Part shown: in pieces, positions 57,301-64,000 of the stretch
Layout: every line of letters starts with the position of its first letter
Numbering within the stretch: the first letter of the stretch is position 1
Assembly: GCA_964627445.1 (NCBI GenBank)
Contig: CAZVJF010000009.1
Coordinates: forward strand, 73,171-137,170
Length of the DNA: 64,000 nt
From: Luteibaculum sp964627445
GTDB lineage: Bacteria; Bacteroidota; Bacteroidia; Flavobacteriales_D; Luteibaculaceae
Direction: 5' to 3'
Made by a program: the position numbers and the translations under genes
Notes under the pieces: generated by a model
Database searches by the model: none
What the model was told of the DNA's origin: nothing
What the model saw: only the letters and a program-made list of their open reading frames with translations

Positions 57301-58080
57301 AATTGCGCGCTTGTGCTACAAATGTAAAACGCAGAAGTATTTCCTTACGACTCACCAGGAATAAAGTTTTAAACAAGCTATTCACTTTACATTATGTTAA
57401 GTTAATGAAGCTGGAAGCGCCAAGTGAAAAGCCAAAAGCAACGCAGGTCATCGAGCGTCCTGAGATGCTGACCCTAGCATCAGTAGAGTCGAGATGAGAG
57501 ATGAGAGAATTGAAAAGTTGAAAGCGCCAAGCTGAAAGCTAAAAGCCAAAAGCAACGCAGGTCATCGAGCGGAGTCGAGATGCAAACCCTGGCGACAGTG
57601 GAGTCGAGATGAGAGATGAGAAGGTGAAAAGTTGAAAAGCGAAAAGCGCCAAGCTAAAAGCCAAAAGCAACGCAGGCCATCGAGTGTCCGGGGATAATGA
57701 CCCTGGTGTCAGTAGAAATGAAAGAAGTAAAAGTTAGGAGTTCGTAGCTGAGAGCTCGGAGCAACGCAGGCCATCGAGCGGAGTCGAGATGCAGACCCTG
57801 GCGTCAGCAGAATTAGATTTTCTAGCATTGCAAAATGGGCTTCGACTCCACTGACGCACTGGTCACTGTCTTTGGACGCTCAGCCGCCAGCTTCGAGCAA
57901 CACCGTATTAGTTTCATAATCGAGAGGAAAGCGCCAAGTGAAAAGCATATCCCCCTTGGTAAGGGGAGGGGAAAATGGTTTGCCCCAAGCTGAAAATTTC
58001 TGGAGCAGCGCATATCCCCCTCGTGGAGGGGGACCAAGGGGGAGGACCCTGTAATTATAAATTATTATATCCCTGCCCGC

Positions 58081-58124
58081 ATTCCTCTCGATACACTTCT
58101 TCTGGTAAGAAGCACTCGAGGAAC
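58081..58124. repeat. Paired-arm hairpin element, copy 1
   Basis: Outer arms TTCCTC (58082-58087) and GAGGAA (58118-58123), inner arms CTTCTT (58096-58101) and AAGAAG (58107-58112), with GCACTCG between. It is related to 58764-58807 and 61651-61692, where the outer arms differ but still pair. Confidence 0.6.
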
Positions 58125-58456
58125 AATACATCGTAAAGCAAACGGTAAGCACAGGGTTGCAATCACGCAAAGCCGCCAAGACGCAAAGAAATAAGGTGGA
58201 AGGCGGAAGCTGAGGCATGGGATCACGGAGCTGATAGCTGAGAGCAAAGCGGGTCATCGAGCGGAGTCGAGATGCTGACTGAGGCGTCAGTAGACTCGAG
58301 ATGCTGCCTTAGGCTGTTCTGAAAGCCCTGCGAATGACATTGAAGGATTTTATTGTCACGCAAAGCCGCCAAAGCGCAAAGCATGTCCTTCGTTGGGAGG
58401 CGATGTGCTGAGCTTGACGAAATAGGGACTTAGAGGGAGGAAGAAAAAATGGTTTT

Positions 58457-58515
58457 AGCTCGGAGCTCGGAGCTCGGAGCTCGGAGCTCGGAGCTGGTAG
58501 CTGATAGCTGATAGC
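58457..58515. repeat. Heptanucleotide tandem repeat
   Basis: Five perfect copies of AGCTCGG (58457-58491), then AGCTGGT and two copies of AGCTGAT, ending AGC. Similar but shorter heptamer runs occur at about 57746 and 58229. Confidence 0.9.
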
Positions 58516-58658
58516 AAAGCGCTCCGACATACTGAGGAACGAAACATCTCATTGCATTAGCATCAATTTGTTGCTAGCCTGCTCGTGTTACCGATACATT
58601 GATTCAAGCGTAAGTAACACTCGACCTGACAGCAAGCGTTGAGAATTCCAATACTGTC

Positions 58659-58808
58659 GCATCGTCCCGATTGCTATTGGGACTATTTTGAGGAACGAAA
58701 CCTAAGTGTATCGAGATGTAGCGCGAAGCTTTGATCCATACTAGAAAGAAAAGCCTTGTCCCCGTTCACCTCAAACCACTTCATCTTGAAAGAAGCACTT
58801 GGTGAACC
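58659..58808. repeat. Composite element with hairpin, copy 2
   Basis: It begins with a TCCCGAT...ATTGGGA hairpin (58665-58682), then GAGGAACGAAACC, AGTGTATCGAGATG and TAGCGC. It ends with the paired arms GTTCACC (58764-58770) and GGTGAAC (58801-58807). The same order is seen at 61562-61693. Confidence 0.65.
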
Positions 58809-59043
58809 AAGCAATGCAGCGTTCGTAGCTGACAGCTTAGCGCAAGGCATGCTGCCATCCGCCCAGTCCATACTAATCTACAAAGCACCAAAACCAAAAC
58901 AGAAACGCTCATTTAAGTCACCCAATAACCCGTTTAGCATTCCAATTTCAAAATCCGCAGAACATCTCACGAACCCCATTAAATAGCCCGTTTTATGTTT
59001 TTTAACCTGCATTTAACATCGAAATACACTGAATATGTCATTT

Positions 59044-59072
59044 TTGCAACGGTTCTTAGATTGTTATATTTA
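59044..59072 (+). promoter_or_regulatory. Candidate promoter of the arginine gene group
   Basis: TTG (59044-59046), an 18-nt spacer and TATATTTA (59065-59072) fit the Bacteroidota pattern TTG-N17-23-TAnnTTTG except for the last base. It lies about 180 bp before the acetyltransferase ATG, in an AT-rich patch just past the repeat tract. It is a pattern match only. Confidence 0.4.
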
Positions 59073-59251
59073 CAAGAACACTGTGAAACCAGACACCACA
59101 TCATTTTACTACGTACTTTATAAAAGTCGATTACAAGTTGGCTTTCCACGTACCCAAAGACTCATTTATGCCTTTCCTTGAGTGCGCTAATCCGCTGAAT
59201 AAAACTGGTCTATAGTCCCCTATCCAACAATACAAACCAAAACCATTCATT

Positions 59252-59908
59252 ATGGTACCCCTAGTGGAAGCTGCTAACGCTTCGCACACCCATTTCGCAA
59301 AATCAATCTGCACCGCCTATCGCGAGTCGGCTAAAAGGCGTGGCACCGGCATCGCCCAACGAAACGAAGATTTTATCATAGCTAAAATGAAAGCTGGCGA
59401 TGCCATCATCGCTACAGTAGATGGCACATGGGCTGGATTTACCTACATCAACACCTATGATGACGCAGACTATGTGGCGCATTCTGGGCTTATTGTCTTG
59501 CCTAAGTTCCGCGGACTCGGTCTTTCCAAGCAATTAAAACACCGCATTTTCGTGCTAACGGAGGAGAAGTATCCCGATGCCGCCATCTTTGGCATTACTA
59601 CTTCGGCCGCAGTCATGAAAATGAATACTGAACTGGGATACAAACCGGTAACCTACGCAGAACTGCCCGCTTCCGAGTCGTTTTGGGACGGATGCAAATC
59701 CTGCCCCAACTACAAAATTTTGCAAGAGAAAAATCGTAAAATGTGCATGTGCACTGCCTTGCTATACCTCCCTCGCGAAGCGAAGAAGACCCCACCTAAA
59801 CCAGCCCCAACAGATGTGGCTAAATTAGCTGCCCTAGAACGTCTGTATCGCGAAAAAAGAACCGAACAGGTAGAACAAGTAGCCGACTATATTGCACTCG
59901 CTAATTAA
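59252..59908 (+). CDS. GNAT N-acetyltransferase of the arginine gene group
   Basis: A 218-residue GNAT protein with HSGLIVLPKFRGLGLSKQLKH (acetyl-CoA loop) and a late Cys-rich segment (CKSCPNY followed by MCMC), a combination seen in the acetyltransferase that opens arginine operons in many Bacteroidota. It is a candidate N-acetylglutamate synthase, replacing ArgA (inference from position and family). The charged C-terminal tail is probably helical. It lies 8 bp before argC. The usual argG neighbour is not found here. Confidence 0.78.
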   Translation: MVPLVEAANASHTHFAKSICTAYRESAKRRGTGIAQRNEDFIIAKMKAGDAIIATVDGTWAGFTYINTYDDADYVAHSGLIVLPKFRGLGLSKQLKHRIFVLTEEKYPDAAIFGITTSAAVMKMNTELGYKPVTYAELPASESFWDGCKSCPNYKILQEKNRKMCMCTALLYLPREAKKTPPKPAPTDVAKLAALERLYREKRTEQVEQVADYIALAN

Positions 59909-59916
59909 ACGCACCC

Positions 59917-60891
59917 ATGATTAAAGCCCACATTGTTGGAGGAGCCGGATATACGGCTGGAGAACTGCTGCGCATTTTACTGCACCACCCGCAAGTATCC
60001 ATTGGACAAATTACCAGCAACAGCCAAGAAGGCAAGTTAGTACACGAAATACACCAAGACCTGATAGGCGATACGGAGCTGACCTTCCAAAAGGAAATCA
60101 CCACCGATGCCGATGTTATTTTTATTTGTGCGGGGCACGGCAAAGCCAGAAGCTATCTGGAAGAATACGGTCATGCCAACGCTAAAATTGTAGACCTCTC
60201 CCGAGACTTCCGCATCCAACCTGAGGTACATTTTAAAAACGTGGAGTTTGTCTATGGACTTCCAGAACGCAACAAGGAGGCGATAACCCAAGCGACTGCG
60301 GTTGCCAACCCAGGCTGTTTTGCTACCGCCATGCAACTGGCCCTGCTGCCCTTAGCACAAGCAAACCGCATACAATCCGACATCCACATCAGCGGAATTA
60401 CCGGATCCACAGGAGCTGGACAAAAACTCCAAGCCACCACCCATTTCTCTTGGCGTAGCAACAATATTTCTACCTACAAAACCTTTACCCACCAGCATTT
60501 AGAAGAGGTGCAGCAAACCCTCAAATATTACCAACCTGAGCAAGATATACCCACTCATTTCATCCCCTACCGTGGCGATTTCACCCGCGGTATTCTGATC
60601 AATTTGTACACCCCTTTCGAGGGCACGGAGGCAGAAGCGCGACAACTGTACACTTCCTTTTACAAAGACCACCCTTTAACCCATGTCGTGCCGGGCGCGT
60701 TGCACTTAAAGCAAGTGACCAATACCGCAAAAGCACTGATATCCATAGAAAAACACGAAGACCATATTTTGGTTGGATGCGCCATTGACAACCTTCTTAA
60801 AGGCGCTTCGGGTCAAGCTGTGCAAAACATGAATTTAATGTTTGGATTGGAAGAAACTACAGGACTGCACTTGAAAGGAAATTACCATTGA
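59917..60891 (+). CDS. argC: N-acetyl-gamma-glutamyl-phosphate reductase
   Basis: A 324-residue NADPH-dependent reductase of arginine synthesis. It has GGAGYTAGELLRILL (nucleotide binding, residues 8-22), the catalytic Cys134 in ANPGCFATA, and the C-terminal GCAIDNLLKGASGQAVQNMN motif. Full length. It is followed by a 0.9-kb repeat tract instead of the next arg gene. Confidence 0.95.
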   Translation: MIKAHIVGGAGYTAGELLRILLHHPQVSIGQITSNSQEGKLVHEIHQDLIGDTELTFQKEITTDADVIFICAGHGKARSYLEEYGHANAKIVDLSRDFRIQPEVHFKNVEFVYGLPERNKEAITQATAVANPGCFATAMQLALLPLAQANRIQSDIHISGITGSTGAGQKLQATTHFSWRSNNISTYKTFTHQHLEEVQQTLKYYQPEQDIPTHFIPYRGDFTRGILINLYTPFEGTEAEARQLYTSFYKDHPLTHVVPGALHLKQVTNTAKALISIEKHEDHILVGCAIDNLLKGASGQAVQNMNLMFGLEETTGLHLKGNYH

Positions 60892-61792
60892 AAAGTTGAA
60901 AAGCTGAAAGCGCCAAGCTAAAAGCCAAAAGCAAGGCAGGCCATCGAGCGTCCTAAGGATGCTGACCCTAGCGTCAGTAGAGTCGAGATGCAAACCCTGG
61001 CGACAGTCGAGACGAGACGATAGATGAGAGATAAATGATGAGAGAATTGAAAAGGTGAAAAGTTGAAAGTGCCAAGCTAAAAGCCTAAAGCAAGGCGGGT
61101 CATCGAGCGTCCTGGGATGCTGACCCTGGCGTCAGTAGAGTCGAGACGATAGATAAGAGAATTAAAAAGGTGAGAATGTGAGAAGTTGAAAAGTTGAAAG
61201 TGCCAAGCTAAAAGTCGAAAGCAGGGCGTGCTGTCATTCTGAGGAATCGAAGAATCTCACGCTAACAATGGTTTGTCATCAAGCAAAGCCGCCAAGACGC
61301 AAAGAAATGAGGAGGAAGTCGGAAGATGAAAGTTAAAAGCCAAAAGCAAAGCAGGCCATCGAGCGACTTAGGATGATGACTTTTGCGTCAACGGAGTAGA
61401 GATGCGAGATAAGAGACAAGTGAATAGTAATGAGAGAATTGAAAAGTTGAAAAGTTGAAAGCGCCAAGCTAAAAGCCAAAAGCAAGGCGGGCCATCGAGC
61501 GGAGTCGAGATGAGAGAATTGAAAGGCTCGGAGTTCGTAGTTGAGCACCGCTCAATTGTCACATCATCCCGATTGCCATCGGAAGGTGGTTGAGGAACGA
61601 AACCAAAGTGTAACGAGATGCAGCGCAAAGCTACTTTCAGCCCTGCCCCATTCACCTCGATACACTTCTTTTAAAAAGAAGCACTCGGTGAACTAGGCAA
61701 CGTAGCGTGAAGCGCTACGAGCCGAACCCAACCCAATGAAAAGAACACAAAACATAAAGAAATACAAGTAAAACAACCTTTAAAACAGCATC
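60892..61792. repeat. Non-coding repeat tract B between argC and argD
   Basis: About 900 bp with no credible gene. The GCGCCAAG/GTGCCAAG unit starts at 60910, 61069, 61200 and 61461. CATCGAGCG blocks, GAGAGATGAGAGAATTG-type runs and CATTCTGAGGAA (61234) alternate with a CAAAGCCGCC module (61278-61310). The last part (61562-61693) is a copy of the composite hairpin element. The final 90 bp look ordinary and precede argD. Confidence 0.85.
61562..61693. repeat. Composite element with hairpin, copy 3
   Basis: The order matches 58659-58808: an ATCCCGATTGCCATCGG hairpin, TGAGGAACGAAACC, AGTGTAACGAGATG, GCAGCGC, then arms TTCACC (61651-61656) and GGTGAA (61687-61692) with inner arms CTTCTTTT (61665-61672) and AAAAGAAG (61674-61681). 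Confidence 0.65.
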
Positions 61793-62935
61793 ATGAACGT
61801 ACTGGACGTTTACGAAAAATACAACATCACACCGGTAAAAGCTTCGGGCGCAACGGTGTGGGACAACCACAATAACGAATACCTCGATTTGTACGGTGGA
61901 CATGCCGTAATCAGCATTGGTCACTCCCATCCCACTTTTGTAAAAGCCATTCAAGAGCAGGTTGCGCAGTTGGCCTTTTATTCCAACGCCATTGAAAATC
62001 CACTCCAAGAAAAACTTGCCCAAACGCTGGGTAGGTTGGCCAACCTAGAGGACTACCACCTTTTTATGTGCAATTCGGGTGCAGAAGCCAACGAAAACGC
62101 ACTTAAAATTGCGAGTGTGGTTACCGGTCGCAAGAAAATTTTGGCTTTTCACCACGCCTTTCACGGACGTACCGCAGCCGCTATGGCCTGTACGCACAAC
62201 GATAAAGTGCAATCGCATTTGAGCCACCCCATCCGTGCCGACTTCATCGCCCTCAACGATACCGAAGCCCTGCACACTGCACTCAAAACCGAGCAATACG
62301 CTGCCGTTATCCTAGAGCCCATTCAAGGGGTGGGAGGATTGGACATGCCCACTCCCAAATTTATTGCCGAGGTGGCCACAGCGTGCCAAAACACCAATAC
62401 CCTGTTCATTGCCGATGAAATCCAATCGGGAGCAGGACGCACCGGCAACTTTTTTGGTTACCAAATAGCCGATGTGCAACCCGATATAATTTCCATGGCC
62501 AAAGGCATGGGCAATGGTTTTCCCGTAGGAGGTATTTTACTCCACCCCAAGCACCACGTTGCCAAAGGCATGTTGGGCACCACTTTTGGTGGCAATCACC
62601 TGGCCTGCGCTGCCAGCATTGCCGTACTGGAGGTGCTGGAAAAAGAGCAGTTGATGCAGCGCGTACATCCACTCGAAGACTATTTTCGAGAAAAAGCCAA
62701 AGCCCTACCGCAAGTCCAGGTTAAAGGTCGCGGCCTTATGCTGGGGTTGGAATTTGAGTACCCCGTGGCTGCTATGCGCAAGGAATTGGTAATGCAACAC
62801 CACATTTTCACAGGAGCTGCTGCCAACCCCAATGTGCTGCGCATCCTTCCTCCCCTGTGCATTAAAAAGGCAGATCTCGATCGCTTCTTCGAGCCGGTAA
62901 GTGTATTACACACCCAAGCGCATACCCATGTCTAA
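61793..62935 (+). CDS. argD: Acetylornithine aminotransferase (class III, PLP-dependent)
   Basis: A 380-residue enzyme. It has NSGAEANENALKIA, HAFHGRTAAAMA, ILEPIQGVGG, ADEIQSGAGRTG and the PLP Lys237 in ISMAKGMGNGFPVGG. It converts N-acetylglutamate semialdehyde (or the succinyl analogue, as known for some Bacteroidota) to the ornithine derivative. Its 3' end overlaps argB by 8 bp. Confidence 0.92.
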   Translation: MNVLDVYEKYNITPVKASGATVWDNHNNEYLDLYGGHAVISIGHSHPTFVKAIQEQVAQLAFYSNAIENPLQEKLAQTLGRLANLEDYHLFMCNSGAEANENALKIASVVTGRKKILAFHHAFHGRTAAAMACTHNDKVQSHLSHPIRADFIALNDTEALHTALKTEQYAAVILEPIQGVGGLDMPTPKFIAEVATACQNTNTLFIADEIQSGAGRTGNFFGYQIADVQPDIISMAKGMGNGFPVGGILLHPKHHVAKGMLGTTFGGNHLACAASIAVLEVLEKEQLMQRVHPLEDYFREKAKALPQVQVKGRGLMLGLEFEYPVAAMRKELVMQHHIFTGAAANPNVLRILPPLCIKKADLDRFFEPVSVLHTQAHTHV

Positions 62936-63707
62936 GCTCCATGTTGTGAAAATCGGAGGTAACGTAATAAACAACCCCGATGATTTAGATGCCTTCCTGA
63001 GCGCATACTCCCAACTCCCAGAACCCAAGATCTTAGTTCATGGCGGTGGAAAAAAAGCCACCGAATTGGCGCAGCACCTTGGGCTGCAAGCCACTATGGT
63101 GCAAGGCAGACGCATTACCGATAAACCCATGCTAGAGGTAGCCGTCATGGCCTATGCAGGCTGGATAAACAAAACAATCGTCAGTAAATTGCAAGCCCTA
63201 GAAACAAATGCCCTCGGGCTTTCTGGAGCCGATGCCAATTACTTCACCACCACCCAGCGTCCGGTTGCGGAGGTCGACTATGGCTTTGTAGGCGATGTGC
63301 TCCCGCAATCGGTAAATGCTACGACACTACGCGGATTTATAGCTATGGACCTCAGTCCCGTATGCTGTGCCATTACGCACAACGGGCAAGGTCAACTCCT
63401 CAACACCAATGCCGATACCATTGCCGCCAGCATTGCTCGAGCCATGGCTGCGCAGTATTCGGTACAACTGGTCTATTGCTTTGAATTGCCGGGACTCATG
63501 CGCGATATCCATCAACCCGATTCCAAAATAGATCGCCTGAATACCGAAGCCGTCAACCAACTGAAAGCCGAGGGGACCATACACAGCGGCATGCACCCAA
63601 AAATCGACAATTGCCTGGATGCGCTAGCACATGGTGTTTCACAAGTTGCTATTTGCCACTGGCAGGATGTAGCTAATCCCAAGAAGGGGACCGTAATTGA
63701 GGAATAG
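62928..63707 (+). CDS. argB: Acetylglutamate kinase-type enzyme
   Basis: A 259-residue amino-acid kinase. It has VVKIGGNVINN, ILVHGGGKKATELAQ, GRRITDKPMLEVAVMAYAG, ALGLSGADAN and the late SGMHPKIDNCLDAL block. It phosphorylates N-acetylglutamate; in Bacteroides relatives the N-succinyl substrate is known, so specificity is open. I chose the ATG at 62928, which starts the conserved part, rather than an upstream one that would overlap argD by 35 bp. Confidence 0.92.
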   Translation: MSKLHVVKIGGNVINNPDDLDAFLSAYSQLPEPKILVHGGGKKATELAQHLGLQATMVQGRRITDKPMLEVAVMAYAGWINKTIVSKLQALETNALGLSGADANYFTTTQRPVAEVDYGFVGDVLPQSVNATTLRGFIAMDLSPVCCAITHNGQGQLLNTNADTIAASIARAMAAQYSVQLVYCFELPGLMRDIHQPDSKIDRLNTEAVNQLKAEGTIHSGMHPKIDNCLDALAHGVSQVAICHWQDVANPKKGTVIEE

Positions 63708-64000
63708 GTGGAAGCGGGAAGCGAAAAGCGCCAAGCTAAAAGCCGAAAGCAGGGCGTGCTGTCATTCTGAGGAACGCGATGTGCCGAGCTTGACGAGGTA
63801 AAGATTCTCACACGAGAAATGGTTTTAATCTCGCAAAGCCGCAAAGACGCAAAGAAATGAGATGGAAGGCGGAAGCGGGAAGGTGCAAAGCTAAAAGCCA
63901 AAAGCAACTCAGGTCATCGAGCGTCCTGGGATGCTGGCCCTAGCGTCAGTAGAGTCGAGATGAGAGATGAGAGAATTGAAAAGTTGAAAGCGCCAAGCTG
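63708..64000. repeat. Non-coding repeat tract C (runs off the window)
   Basis: The same module set follows argB: GCGCCAAG units at 63728 and 63990, CATTCTGAGGAACG at about 63761, a CTCGCAAAGCCGC module at 63830-63858, and a CATCGAGCG...CGTCAGTAGAGTCGAGATG block at 63916-63961. The tract continues past the window end. Confidence 0.85.

Larger units (their letters stand above)
57301..59251. repeat. Long non-coding tract A made of mosaic repeat modules
   Basis: About 1.95 kb without a credible gene. From 57411 on it carries recurring modules. A unit beginning GCGCCAAG starts at 57417, 57524 and 57646, followed by a CATCGAGCG block and a GAGTCGAGATGAGAG block. CGCAAAGCCGCC modules lie at 58163-58192 and 58356-58382. 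Further on are a heptamer array (58457-58515), paired CCCCCTT/AGGGGG-type purine-pyrimidine segments (57950-58045) and GAGGAACGAAAC modules. The short open frames here are translations of the repeats. From about 58990 it turns AT-rich and resembles a promoter region for the next gene. Confidence 0.8.

Noticed and set aside
57411..57735. Regular spacing suggestive of a CRISPR array
   Set aside because: The spaced units are over 100 bp and similar throughout; there are no short identical repeats with unique spacers and no cas genes.
57822..58530. Several minus-strand open frames of 60-125 codons in the repeat tract
   Set aside because: They consist of translated repeat modules and heptamers, have no start context or family similarity, and recur wherever the modules recur.

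Overview
The window is chromosomal DNA of a Bacteroidota member, most likely a marine Flavobacteriia-type lineage (inference). Five proteins end in Type IX secretion (T9SS) sorting domains: four type A and one gliding-motility type B. There is also a SusC-like TonB receptor with a carboxypeptidase-regulatory domain, a DUF5916 protein, a DUF2490 protein, a HYC_CC_PP protein and a DUF1800/DUF1501 pair. All of these are typical of the phylum. I saw no tRNA, rRNA, CRISPR array or intact insertion sequence.

Layout. 0-10.5 kb holds a TIGR03032 protein, a T9SS VCBS-repeat protein, a DUF5916 barrel protein, ComEC, a SpoIID/LytB-like protein, LpxB, a small membrane protein and SurE; the last four overlap as one minus-strand group. 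10.5-21.5 kb holds MuiA, an NhaC-type antiporter, a LysE exporter, a PhoD-like phosphatase, an alpha/beta hydrolase, a variable patch with two orphan genes and a duplicated gene-end segment, then DUF962, DUF2490, DUF1853, lipoprotein MsrA and a GNAT. 21.6-33.5 kb holds two giant secreted proteins flanking acetyl-CoA synthetase. 33.6-38.5 kb is a plus-strand run of small cytoplasmic enzymes ending in a two-domain universal stress protein and a CutA-like protein. 38.5-41.6 kb is a probable heavy-metal (copper-type) uptake or handling operon. 41.7-50 kb holds a CHRD-domain T9SS protein, a TlpA plus ABC-transporter module, the DUF1800/DUF1501 pair and a lipoprotein.

50.3-57.3 kb is the topoisomerase IV operon, and it is the most striking locus. 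Between parE and parC, with gaps of only 10 bp and 1 bp, lies an 849-codon gene for an HD-phosphohydrolase fused to an HtpG/Hsp90-like GHKL ATPase. Its base composition is visibly more AT-rich than the flanking genes. It looks like a horizontally acquired gene that entered an essential operon without breaking it; a role in stress or phage conflict is possible but unproven.

57.3-64 kb holds arginine biosynthesis genes (a GNAT acetyltransferase, argC, argD, argB). They are separated by long non-coding tracts (about 1.95 kb, 0.9 kb and at least 0.3 kb) built from a small set of recurring modules arranged in mosaic order. These include a roughly 110-160 bp unit, a CGCAAAGCCGCC-type module, heptamer tandem repeats and a paired-arm hairpin element with compensatory changes between copies. 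Many short open frames there are artefacts of the repeats.
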